A stretch of 64,000 nt of DNA from Cycas panzhihuaensis (Eukaryota; Cycadophyta): contig CM041465.1 in NCBI GenBank assembly GCA_023213395.1, positions 231,577,741 to 231,641,740 of the forward strand, in the 5' to 3' direction. The position numbers and the translations under genes are program-made. A model generated the notes under the pieces. It made no database searches and was not told the origin of the DNA. It saw only the letters and a program-made list of their open reading frames with translations. Below are positions 21,988 through 31,720 of the stretch, in pieces. The stretch's first letter is position 1. Every line of letters begins with the position of its first letter.

Positions 21988-22416
21988 ATGGCTACAGAAA
22001 GGCCCATACCTCGAACATTTAATGTCGATAGGACTATTTCTGTAGAAGACTGGGTCAATGATATGTATGCATATTTAGAATCACTTGATAATAACTACAA
22101 TACCATAGAGATGGTTAAAGTAGCCTCGTTGTATCTACAAAAAGAGACTTACCTTTGGTTTAAGGAGTGGTATCGCACAACTGGTTCATTAAATATGTTT
22201 TCTTGACTAAGAAAAGGTCTTTGTTATAAATATAATGATTCTTGGTGGCAAAAAATGTAAAGGCTTGAGCAAGATAAACAAGAAGCTTGTCAAATACTTG
22301 AGAAGTACAATCGTAGGGTGGGACAAGGAATTCTCTCCACTTTACAAAGTCGAGAACGAAAGAAAGATGATGAGGATGAAAAGAAATGTCAAGAGCAAGT
22401 AGCAGAAGCTGTTTAG
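21988..22416 (+). pseudogene. Gag-like protein of the gag-only element
   Basis: The ATG at 21988 opens MATERPIPRTFNVDRTISVE, followed by the gypsy gag pattern EDWVNDMYAYLESL (about residue 20), MVKVASLYLQKETYLWFKEW (about 43), then a charged tail rich in Lys, Glu and Asp. In-frame stops are TGA 22204, TAA 22258 and TAG 22414; the reading frame is otherwise continuous. It would be the structural protein that packages element RNA. No zinc knuckle is clear. The likely parent is a Ty3/gypsy family, by inference. Confidence 0.65.
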
Positions 22417-22769
22417 CATTCCACACCTCCAGTTATAGCCAAAGAAAAGGAAGAGCATCATTCATCAAAAGTTGAAAGATCTACCAAAGTGGGACTTTAT
22501 TGACATCCATATTATCAGGAGACTCAGCGTCGAAGCACACATCATACAAAGCCTTCACAAACTAAATACTCTGGGCATGTACATCATTCAAGCTTGAGGT
22601 TTCAAGGTCACAGAGATTCTAGGCATATCGAGATCTATTTGGGATGGATAGATCTCCATTTTATGTGCAGATTTTCGGATAACTTTCGATGGATCTATCA
22701 ATTCGACACTAGTGGTTGAAGGTGGTCATGTGCATTTATATATTAGGATGCTTTGAGGGCAAAACATCT

Positions 22770-22781
22770 AAGAGGAGAGGG
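22770..22781 (+). other. Polypurine tract of the gag-only element
   Basis: AAGAGGAGAGGG lies two bases before the 3' LTR at 22784. Confidence 0.75.
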
Positions 22782-22783
22782 CA

Positions 22784-23048
22784 TGTGGTGAGCCTTCACC
22801 ATATGTTAGAGAGGGTTATGACCCTCCATCATATGAGGATTTAGGGTATTGGTTGACATAAGGTAGGAATATAATAATGTAGGGGTGAGTGTTATATATA
22901 CCCCACTCTATTGTAAAGAGATATATGATATGATATGATGTTATGTTAGTGAATGTTCTTCGTAACCTAACCTTCTTCTTTATCTTATTTCTTCCATTTC
23001 TCTTCATATTTCTCTATCTTGAATGGTTACAGGGTTAGACCTGTAACA
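22784..23048 (+). repeat. 3' LTR of the gag-only element
   Basis: 265 bp, TGTGGTGAGCC...CTGTAACA. Compared with the 5' copy it has extra sequence near 22975-22990 and several substitutions. Confidence 0.85.
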
Positions 23049-23089
23049 AATGTCTTATGGCTGTTTGCATCCCACAATGACTTTTCATT

Positions 23090-23979
23090 CTAGACCTATT
23101 CAAGAACTTACCCTCCTTTTAAGTAAGCTCTACTAAACCTAATGTATTGTTGGTTCTTCAGAATAAGGAAGGTGAGGTTCATGATAGTATTTGTAGTTCT
23201 TGACTATCTCTAATTCTGTGCCTGAGTATAGGATGCTTATTCCTGGGCTCCCTCTAGAGGAGGTAACTCTAATTTTGGTTTTTTCTGTGTTCATTAAGAG
23301 GTTTGTTAGGTTGCATAAATCAAGTATTGTGACATGTTACTAGAGAATATGTATTGTGCATGTTGATAATATTATAGCATCTGCATACAAAAACAATTTG
23401 ATGATGTGCTTGGTAAGCTTGCTAGTCAAAGCTGCTCTTCCTTCATGTGTGTTTCCATGGTTCAACATTGTGTATATACCAAAGAGGGTTCGATAGAAAG
23501 GGTAGCCTTTCCTTACCCTCTATGTTCTTTGCGAATGCCTTGAACAATTCTCGTTGTGTTATGAGTATTCTACTTTTCTTTTGTATAGCTTGTATACTAC
23601 TACTATATATTTCAATGCAATCTTGATTTCTTCTATCATTTGCTACAATCTCTGTGTTGGGACTAGGTATAACACTCTCTGAAAGTCTATGAAGCAACAA
23701 GACAACTTTTCTTCTTGGCTATGAGTGTTTTCTGGTATTACTCAGAGTGTGAGAAAGGGGTCATTTGTTGATGAGACTAGTTTGACCTCTTCTTGTTCTA
23801 CTACCCAGATTCCATGCATCTCTGCCCACTTCTTGGCATTTTCTCTTTAATATGTTGCTAATAAGCTTGACCACGAGTGGTATTACCACTATTATTTGGC
23901 ATTTTGCATGCAGGTTTTAATATCCACCTTTGTGAATTGAATTTTAGGTTGGTGGTTTGATCATTTGGTAGGTAGAGGC
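23090..23979 (-). pseudogene. LINE (non-LTR) reverse-transcriptase relic
   Basis: Translated on the minus strand through several frame changes, it shows the ordered landmarks of a non-LTR reverse transcriptase: KLSCCFIDFQR near 23700, a degenerate cognate of the conserved KQGCPLSPTLFGIYI block (here YPFYRTLFGIYTM) near 23470-23500, LYADAIILS near 23370, and a TNLLMNTEKTKI segment downstream. The catalytic YADD is YADA. The relic ends abruptly at the copia target duplication at 23975-23979. Its upstream part may continue past 29617 but was not recognised there. Clade (L1 or RTE) not resolved. Confidence 0.7.
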
Positions 23980-24012
23980 TGTTAGAATATAATGTCTATT
24001 CCTTTTGTATAT

Positions 24013-24030
24013 TAATGACACGTGTCATTA
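24013..24030. promoter_or_regulatory. 18 bp perfect palindrome with G-box core in both LTRs
   Basis: TAATGACACGTGTCATTA is identical on both strands and contains CACGTG, the core bound by plant bZIP and bHLH factors. The same 18 bases are intact in the 3' LTR at 29472-29489 although flanking bases differ. It lies about 50 bp upstream of the TATA-rich run, which fits a U3 control element. Confidence 0.7.
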
Positions 24031-24074
24031 TGCTATGTATCGGTTACACAGTAGTTTCAGAGGGTTATTAACCC

Positions 24075-24080
<6 letters not shown>

Positions 24081-24132
<52 letters not shown>
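24081..24132 (+). repeat. (TA)26 microsatellite
   Basis: Uninterrupted TA dinucleotides inside the 5' LTR. The open frame that crosses it is an artefact. Confidence 0.98.
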
Positions 24133-24133
<1 letters not shown>

Positions 24134-24195
24134 TCTTATACTCTGAATAAGATTATCAAGTATTCTTCATCTGCCATTATAGCTTCAATCCTACA

Positions 24196-24207
24196 TGGTA
24201 TCAGAGT
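24196..24207 (+). other. PBS, tRNA-Met, copia at 23980
   Basis: TGGTATCAGAGT, 11 of 12 matches, directly abutting the 5' LTR. Confidence 0.92.
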
Positions 24208-25314
24208 AAGGTTGGGTCTAGATCTTGTCTGGAGAAGCATTTCCATACGACTATACAGACAGGTTCGTACACCAGTATGGTCAATTTTTTCTTTTCCTCA
24301 GAATTTGATGAAATTTCACGTAGAGGGGCGACTCGACCTGCTCTTCACTTCTCTCCAAAGGACCGAACTCAAATTTTATCATTTTGATGCCCTAAAGACT
24401 GCTTGAAGTTGTACGGGTACCATTGGAGTTTTTTGCTTGTTTCTCACTGTACGAACGTCTATATCAGGAAAACTTAGTATCAATAGAAACCCCTCGGCAT
24501 AAGCTTTCCGTTGATATATGGCTCGATGTCCTTCTCCTTCAGATTCGGAAAAAATCAACAAAATCATGAAAAAACCCTAGCTGCCCATTAGAGTTTCGTC
24601 TGCCTTTTTCTCCTCACTGAGAGGTCCATTCAAAAAAATAGTTGCAGATTGGGAATCTACGCATCAAGGTCGTCCTTTTGACACCTCTTTCTGAGCATTT
24701 TGAGAAAGTTGATTTTTTTGACTCATTTATTGCACAGTACCACCACCGTCTGTTGTCGTGATAATTTTTTATCTCAAGAAAGCACTCAAAAAACCTCGTT
24801 GTTGTATTTTCTTGTTTTGACTGAGTATTCTTGTCTCTTTTATTTCTTAAAAAATATATATATTAAAAAGGGAGATATATTTGTTGCACTTGTCTTCTTC
24901 TTCTCCCATGGGTAGATAACATTGCTTGGCAGCTACCCGTTCCTAGCCTTAGAGACGTTGTTTTGGGGGTCTATAAAAATCGCGTTGGATCTGTCGTTCT
25001 TGGCTAAGCACATTGGGAGTTTGGAACCATCGTGTGAAATTAGGGGAACCGAAAGGACCCAATACCCAGGCCTCAGACATAACTTGCTCATGGATTTGAG
25101 CCTCCACATACCGAAAGGTATATACGAAGACCCTATAGGACCTTGAGCCCAACCTAGATTAGGGAGCCCGACTAACCGTTGAAGCCTTGTAGTGAAGTGG
25201 TTAGCGGTTAGCGCCATGAAGCTACCTATCTCAAATCTCCATTGGAGGTTTATCGACAGGCCTACGAGTCCAGGTAATCTCGTGTCTAGACTTGATAGAA
25301 CTACTCACCTTGTC
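24208..25314 (+). other. Leader between PBS and gag
   Basis: About 1.1 kb with no supported ORF. It contains a TTAGCGGTTAGCGCC direct repeat near 25200-25215. Confidence 0.7.
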
Positions 25315-26160
25315 ATGGCTTCCTCTCTTCGACTTTCCGAGTCTAAAAAACTCATCGATGATAACTGTGAATCATGGAAGACCAAAATGAGATCTATACT
25401 AGTGGCTCAGGGTGGATGGGACCAGACGGAGAGCATCAAACCTAAGCCTGCAGATGCTGCTGAAAAGAAGGTGCACATGGAACAAAAAGGTCTTGCACTT
25501 GCCTCCATAACTTTGTCAGTTGCAAACTCCATCTTACCTCACATAGCCGGCGCCACCACCCTTCATGAAGCTTGGACCACATTGAAGACCTTGTATGCCC
25601 AGAAAAACACAGCTCGCGTCATGGCACTCAAAAGCCAAATGGCTACCCTAAAGATGTCTGAATCAGAAGACTTCACCTCCTTCTTGGACGATTCAAGCTA
25701 CTTCATGAAAACCTGATTTCAGTTGGAGTGAGTTATTCAGATGGTGACCTCATTGATCTTATTATACACAAACTTCCTGCCTGATTCCAGAACTTTGTTA
25801 CATCTTACAAGTTGACGGTAGAAATTGCACAACCCTCATTCACTACTATTTGTAGCCAACTTCTACATCATGAGCAGACTGAAACCAATCTCGAAAATGA
25901 ATTGGAAAATGCATTTTCATCCAGAGTGAATATATGAGGCAGGGGCACCACCAACAGAGGAGGTTTTCGTGGATCAGACCGAGGGAGAAGACGACTCACA
26001 AACTATACTCCTAGTAGATGATGATCTTCTCCTAACACTTACCCCATCCAGTACTCAGGAGGACTACTTGGTCACCAAATCATCTGCTACTATTGTGGAA
26101 AACTGGTCACTACACCATCGATTGTCGTCACCGCAAAGTTGACATAGAAAGGGGGATCAT
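25315..26160 (+). pseudogene. Copia gag with zinc knuckle
   Basis: The start is the ATG at 25315 (MASSLRLSESKKLIDDN), the first Met that fits the gag N-terminus. The motif CESWKTKMRSILVAQGGW (about residue 18) and LHEAWTTLKTLY (about 82) are typical of UBN2-type gag. The first frame ends at 25716 after SEDFTSFLDD. The remainder continues in another frame and reaches a zinc knuckle near 26080-26125, CYYCGK...GHYTIDC, that is itself split by a frameshift. Structural particle protein, now broken. Confidence 0.85.
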
Positions 26161-26259
26161 AGCTTTAGGTAGCTACTCAGGACAACTTCACATAAAGGAG
26201 TCAATTGAAGAAGAAGAAGAAGAGACCGCGTTTGTAACAACCCTTTTCTCAGTAATAAA

Positions 26260-27520
26260 GAACAAAAATCATGATGATTGGTTTATGGACTCTGGAGGTT
26301 CTAGACACATGATCCACAAGTTAGCTTGGTTCAGTAGCATAAGCCCTTCTCAAAATTGCGGCTCAATCTAACTTGGAGATGACACCACCCATCCAATACA
26401 AGGACATGGAACAAATGCTTATTACCTTGCTAGATGGGAACATTGAAAAAGTTGGCCATGTGCTCTATATACCAAGGATGACAATAAACCTGTTATCTAT
26501 ATCTCAACTGACAGACGACAAGCTCCAGGTCCTATTTGATGGTGATGGATGTGTTATTTTGGATAAATACAAAGGGAACAAAGTAATTGGTAAAGGCATT
26601 AAAACCAATGGATTGTACAAATTCCTTGCCACACCAGTTCACACTTGCCCTTCATGTAACTAAAAATGTTGATAATGGAAAACTTTGGCATTTGTGCTAT
26701 GGTCATTTGTCTTATGATGCTTTATCCTTATTAAGCAAACATGATATGGTGTATGGCCTTCCATGGATTAAAAAATCTAGCTCTATTTGTAACACATGCA
26801 TGATGGGCAAACAACATAAACTGTAATTTCTTTGCCAGCACTACCTGAGCACATTGCAAACTGCAACTAATTCGTAGTGATCTCTGCGGCCCATTCACTC
26901 CCCCATCCTTGCAAGGGGCGCGCTACTATTTGACCTTCATAGACAATTGCACCAGAAAGATCTGGATCTATTTTCTTAAATTGAAATCTAATGTATTTGA
27001 CACCTTTCTTAAATTCAAAGCCAAAGTTCAAAAAGAAAGTGAATGCAACATCAAATGCTTGAGGATCGACAATGGTGGGCAGTTCACATCTAATGAATTC
27101 ATGCAATACTGCAAGAAAAATGGTATACAAAGACAATTTACAACTCCCTACACTCCACAATCCAATGGAGTGGCTGAGAGGAAAAATAGGACCATAACAG
27201 AGATGACTCGTTCCTTGCTAAAACAAAAAGGGGTAAGCAACAAATATTGGGCTGAAGCAGCAAATACAGCCGTATACCTTCTCAACAGAAGTCCAACTAA
27301 AGCTCTGGAGAACATAACCCCTTGAAGAAGCATGGCCGGGTCAGAAACCAGATGTCTCACACCTTCGAGTCTTTGGATCAACCATCTACATGCACATTCC
27401 TGCTGAAAAGAGAAAGAAATTAGATGATAAAAGCAGAAGATGCATTCTTGTGGGATACAGTGAAGTATGCAAAAGATATTGATGCCTAGACCCTCTAACC
27501 AACAAGAACTATCCCAGTAG
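26260..27520 (+). pseudogene. Copia protease and integrase
   Basis: The protease active site WFMDSGGSRHMI lies at about 26279, with the Asp-Ser-Gly preserved. The integrase zinc region LWHLCYGHLSYD...CNTCMMGKQH spans about 26680-26820. The catalytic core follows: the first Asp in IRSDLCGP about 26870, then Asp54 (LRIDNGGQF) and Glu90 (GVAERKNRT) of the segment starting 26909, 35 residues apart as expected. There is a stop at about 26824 and frameshifts near 26365 and 27323. The C-terminal HLRVFGSTIYMHIP block follows at 27360. Confidence 0.88.
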
Positions 27521-27796
27521 GGATGTGCACTTTGATGAATCAACTGATGAAGACCAGGTTGATGGGAAAACTATACCTACTCAATTAGTTGACATCATCA
27601 TACAATCAGTTGACATCATCATACCAAGTTGGACTCAATCTCACTCTGAGATAGATCAAGGTGAACAACAAGGAACAAAAAAAATGCACCACCATCGGCT
27701 GTCACTACAAGTGTCTCTGATGAAGGATCCCACTCATCTGAACAAAACGAGGCTGTCAATAACTCAATTCAACTGCAAAATCTCTCACAAAAAAAG

Positions 27797-29400
27797 GTGC
27801 CAAAATGGTACCTGAAAACAATGGAGAAATCTGGAGTAAATCCAGATCTCATTCAAGAAGGGAAAAGAACCAAAAGTCAAACGCATCACGGGCTCGTTGC
27901 CCAACATGATATATCATATCAACAAGCCCAAAATGATCCTCGTTGGAAAGAAGCAATGAATCAAGAAATGGAATCAATCTACAGTAATAAGACCTGGGAA
28001 CTTACTACTCCTCCTCAAGGAAAACCCATCATTGGATGTAGATGGTTGTATAAAATCAAAGAAAAATCTGATGGATCAATTGAGAAGTACAAGGCCCGAC
28101 TTGTTGCAAAAGGCTATTCTCAAACTCAAGGAATAGATTATGATGAAACGTTTGCTCTTGTCAGTAAAATGACAACCATTAGGACAGTAATTGTCCTAGC
28201 TACACAAAATAATTGGCCAATGTATCAAATGGATGTTAGAGGAGCCTTTCTAAATGGAGATATTCATGGGAAAGTATACATGGAACAACCACCAGGATAC
28301 ATCACACAAGGACAGGAACACCTTGTTTGCAAACTTAGTGGACAAAAATAGGCTCTTAGGGCTTGGTATGCAAAGATGGACTTCTACCTACAAAGTCTTG
28401 AAATGAAGCGATCAAAAGCTGACTTTGGCCTTTACATTCACACTGACAAGAATGACAAAGTCACCATTCTTGTATTGTATGTAGATGATCTGATACTCAT
28501 CGGTAGTAACACCGACTGGATCAACTCGTTACGACTTCAATTGTCCAAAACCTTCAAAATGACAGATCTGGGAGAAATCCACTACTACTTAGGAATAGAA
28601 ATTCATAAGCTAAAGGGTGGAATCTTCATACATCAAAGTAGGTATACAACACACATATTAGAAGACTTTGGTATGACGGACTGCAAACCGTCTCTCACAC
28701 CCATGTGCTCTGGAACCAAGCTCACTGCTGATCCTAATGGGGAAAGAGTAAATGAAACTCATTATAGGAAACGAGTCGGAAATCTCATATGTCTCACTTC
28801 AACTAGACCAGACATTGCATTTGCAGTAGGGCTAATCTCAAGGTACATGTTTGCCCCAAAGCTATCACATTGGAAAGTAGCCAAGCATATTCTTCGTTAC
28901 CTGCAAGGATCAAAGACATATGGTATTTACTATAGTAATCAAGGATCAAATCTATTAACCGGCTACACAGACTCGGACTGGGCAAGAGACATTGACAGTC
29001 GGAAATCTACCTCTGGATATTGTTTCGACTTGGGTAATGGTATTGTATCTTGGAGAATGAAGAAACAGTCCACTGTATCATTATCTACATCCGAAGCAGA
29101 ATACTAGGCAGCAGTTCAATCCTCCTGCGAGGCTATCTGGCTAAGACGTCTTTTGGATGAACTATAGTTTTCTCAAAAAGCTGCAATCATAATCAACTGA
29201 CAATCAGAGCACCATTCAAATGACGAAGAACCCGGTTTTTCATGCCCGAACGAAACATATTGAAGTTCATCATCACTTCATCCAAGAGAAAGTAGACACA
29301 GAGGGAAAGTTAAATTTTTCTATTGTCCAAGTTCAAAACAATTAGCTGAGATCTTCACAAACCTCTTCCCAAGGAGAAGTTCACGTACCTTAGAGATAAG
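27797..29400 (+). pseudogene. Copia reverse transcriptase and RNase H
   Basis: Domains in order: RWKEAMNQEMESIY, KARLVAKGYSQTQGIDY, MDVRGAFLNGD with a catalytic Asp, one premature TAG at 28349-28351, then YVDDLILIGS with both Asp intact (residues 37-38 of the segment from 28376). RNase H is marked by YTDSDWARDIDSRKSTSGYC and ends near the stop at about 29105, in the SEAEY motif. Frame-shifted remains of FTNLFPRR mark the pol C-terminus close to 29360. Only a few disabling lesions, so moderately old. Confidence 0.9.
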
Positions 29401-29429
29401 ATCGGTATGAAGGAAAAGGATAAGACATT

Positions 29430-29438
29430 AAGAGGGGA
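29430..29438 (+). other. Polypurine tract, copia at 23980
   Basis: AAGAGGGGA directly precedes the TG of the 3' LTR. Confidence 0.9.
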
Positions 29439-29612
29439 TGTTAGAATATCATGTCTAATCCTTTTGTATATTAATGACACGTGTCATTATGCTATGTATC
29501 AGTTACAAAGTAGTTTTAGAGGGTTATAAACCCTAATTGTATATATATACTCTTATACCCTCAATAAGATTATCAAGTATTCTTCATCTGTCATTGTAGC
29601 TTCAATCCTACA
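29439..29612 (+). repeat. 3' LTR, copia at 23980
   Basis: 174 bp, TGTTAGAATATCATG...TTCAATCCTACA, followed by the GAGGC target duplication. It carries (TA)5 at 29540-29549. Confidence 0.95.
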
Positions 29613-29617
29613 GAGGC

Positions 29618-30684
29618 ACACTTTATCCACACCATTTTTGGATGCAGGACTCAGGAAAAGGCTTATGTTAATCTTGATTTGCAGCTGCTATATGTTATTA
29701 ACCATTCTAATGTAGGATAGAAATGGATACCCAGGCCAAGCATATTTCTAGGTACATTTCCACGTGCATGGCTAGTCTTTTTTGTACAGTTTCTTTTGTC
29801 GCATGAGAAGCTTCTGGTAAACTGATCTTTTAGAAGTTTATGCATTTTAGCCATGTTGAAGAGCTCCAAAACTCCTTTTCCATTAATTCTTTCATGGTAT
29901 TTGTTTAGGATTTTAATTTGTTTATATTACATGGACTATGTATCTACATGCCCACTAAAGAATTAGGTAGCTGATCCCTGCATCTGGGCCTTTGGATATT
30001 ACTAAAATCCTAAAGATTTTGACATTGGGCCGGTAACACATGATTGAAGTGACAATTTAAGGTTGGCTCCCATAGGGTGGAGATTATCATGCTTTCATTT
30101 CCAGAGCTCCCCTTTCTTCCTGGTTTGCTCCAACTAAAGTTATTTTCTTTTACAAAGTTGTTGAGGATCAAGCCTAGCAAAATGTAATAAATTTAAAAGA
30201 TTTGCTTGTCCATTAAATATTTAAGATCCAAGTGAAGCTTATTGTAATCTCTCCATGGTAGAGTTGATCATCCAAGATCAGCTACCATATGATTAAAGAT
30301 TGACCGTTTTTATTTTCCAAGCATCTTCTTTGTACTCATTTTCTCTAACTTGGCTATAAGCTTGTTTACTTTTCTGCCTTTATCAGTTTTTGATTTTTCT
30401 GATTTTTATAGTTCTTTGTGTCTTGCTCAGTACAAACCCCAAGTTGTCTTTGGCACCACCCTCACCCCCACAACCAGAAAAGAAGAAGCCAGACTGCATT
30501 TTAATTTTTGTTCAGGAGGACCAATTTCATTGTGGTTTTAAAGATACTGATTTGAAAATGTTCACTTTATCTCATTGTAATTTGAAATAACACTTATTTT
30601 GAAAGAGCTTCCTGCATTTGCTACATACCATTTGGTGTTTGATCTGTTCTGGTTATTTGCTGAGTAAATCTTCACTTTTGGCAG
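29618..30684 (+). other. Non-coding flank, probably intron of the SPARK gene
   Basis: There is no coding potential that fits the neighbouring exon. The last bases form a plant-type 3' splice site (CTTTTGGCAG, ending 30684) after a T-rich stretch. Whether the LINE and copia to the left also lie in this intron is unknown, because no upstream exon was found. Confidence 0.55.
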
Positions 30685-31720
30685 GGATTTTTAATGCATT
30701 CCAGGCTTTATCATTGCCAGAATTTGGTTCAAGTCAGAATTCAGAACTTCCACTAGTTGCTGGCCAGCCTGTTTCACTTCCTTTTAAGTCCTCATTGATT
30801 CCTTTGTCAGTATCAACAGTTCATCTGGAGGAGAAGGAAAATGATATTTTGTTTCTGGATGCTTCCCCTAGCATTGCACCTGATCCATTTATTCCATACG
30901 TGGCTCCCTCTCCTTTGCATCCTTTCTTTCCAAATTCAACTGTGCCAGTCGTATCAGGTACAGCCTTCTTACTCACAGTGATGTTGATTAAGCATTCTTA
31001 GTTATTTGAAAATTGTCATATGCAGTTCAAGTGGCTTCGAGAATTAAGAATTGACCTCTGATAGAGAACTGCTTATTTCTTATTTAAAGAGAGTCCTGTT
31101 CACTTTTCTTGCAGGACTTTGTACTTTCAATTTCTCAGCAGCTGCAAGAATAATAAGGGAGACAGCGATTGACTGTTGGAGTCCATTTGCTTTGTATCTG
31201 GGCAATGTCATTTGCTGTCCACAGCTTCAGACGATGCTTCACATTCTTATTGGGGAATCCAGCAAATATGATGGGTTGCTTGCCTTGAACACAACAGTTG
31301 CAGATTATTGTTTTCTAGATGTTCAACACATCTTGACAAGTCAGGGTGCAAATGGAAGTCTTCCATCCATATGTTCTGCTCAACCATCTAATCTCACTGA
31401 AGGTTCTTGTCCCATCAGAAGTGTGAAAGAATTTGAGGGAGCAGTAAATGGAAGTAAACTTTTGACAGCTTGCAAAACAGTTGATCCAGTGAAGGAATGC
31501 TGCAACCCTGTTTGCCAGCCTGCCATCTCAGAAGCTGCGAGAAGACTTGCTTTGAGGATGCCTGGGTTGTTTAGTCCCGAAGATGTGCGAATGTCACCTA
31601 TGCAACAATCTGTAGTCAATGATTGTGAGAAAATTGTGCTTAGGTGGTTAGCTAGTCAGCTTACTGCAAAGACGGCCAAAGAAGTCCTTAGAGGGATTTT
31701 CAATTGCGATGTGAACAGAG
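30685..31720 (+). CDS. Partial gene: SPARK-domain GPI-anchored protein (At1g61900-like), two exons
   Basis: Exon A is 30685-30957 (donor CAG|GTACAG) and exon B is 31115-31720 (acceptor TTGCAG|GA, donor AGAG|GTATAT). Both junctions are canonical and the phase matches: one base of a Gly codon ends exon A and two begin exon B. Together they give 293 codons without a stop. Exon A ends with APDPFIPYVAPSPLHPFF, the Pro-rich segment that precedes the SPARK domain in this plant family. Exon B carries the Cys-rich SPARK core, with GNVICCPQL, SICSAQPSNLTEGSCP, VDPVKECCNPVCQPAI and VVNDCEKIVLRWLASQL, plus five N-x-S/T sites, as expected for a secreted surface protein. The family is extracellular and GPI-anchored; its role is largely unknown. 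The signal-peptide exon and the 3' exons (remaining Cys motifs, GPI signal) are not seen. Either very long introns or gene truncation would explain this. Confidence 0.9.

Larger units (their letters stand above)
20950..23048 (+). mobile_element. Small gag-only LTR retrotransposon (TR-GAG type)
   Basis: This 2.1 kb element has direct repeats at 20950-21198 and 22784-23048, a tRNA-Met-like PBS at 21201-21212 and a purine-rich tract at 22770-22781. Between them only a gag-like ORF is seen, with no protease, reverse transcriptase or integrase. That layout matches non-autonomous terminal-repeat elements carrying gag, which would depend on a partner for enzymes. The 5' LTR begins TA instead of TG, and no target duplication is evident. 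The internal gag has three in-frame stops, so this copy is inactive. Confidence 0.75.
23980..24195 (+). repeat. 5' LTR with expanded TA run
   Basis: 216 bp, TGTTAGAATATAATG...TTCAATCCTACA. It matches 29439-29612 apart from a (TA)26 run at 24081-24132, where the 3' LTR has (TA)5. Confidence 0.95.
23980..29612 (+). mobile_element. Ty1/copia element with complete LTR pair and TSD
   Basis: 5' LTR 23980-24195, PBS 24196-24207, leader, gag 25315 to about 26160, protease-integrase about 26260-27520, reverse transcriptase-RNase H 27797-29400, polypurine tract 29430-29438, 3' LTR 29439-29612. Perfect 5 bp target duplication: GAGGC at 23975-23979 and 29613-29617. LTR identity by eye is roughly 93% (about 11 substitutions over about 165 alignable bases, excluding the TA run). 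Several frameshifts and stops make it inactive. It sits inside the LINE relic. Confidence 0.95.

Noticed and set aside
24005-24406. 133-codon ORF with a Tyr-Ile run
   Set aside because: Created by the TA microsatellite in the LTR and crosses the PBS.
25190-25240. tRNA-like look of the GTGGTTAGCGGTTAGCGCC segment
   Set aside because: No acceptor stem or T-arm can be paired. It lies in the leader of a copia element.
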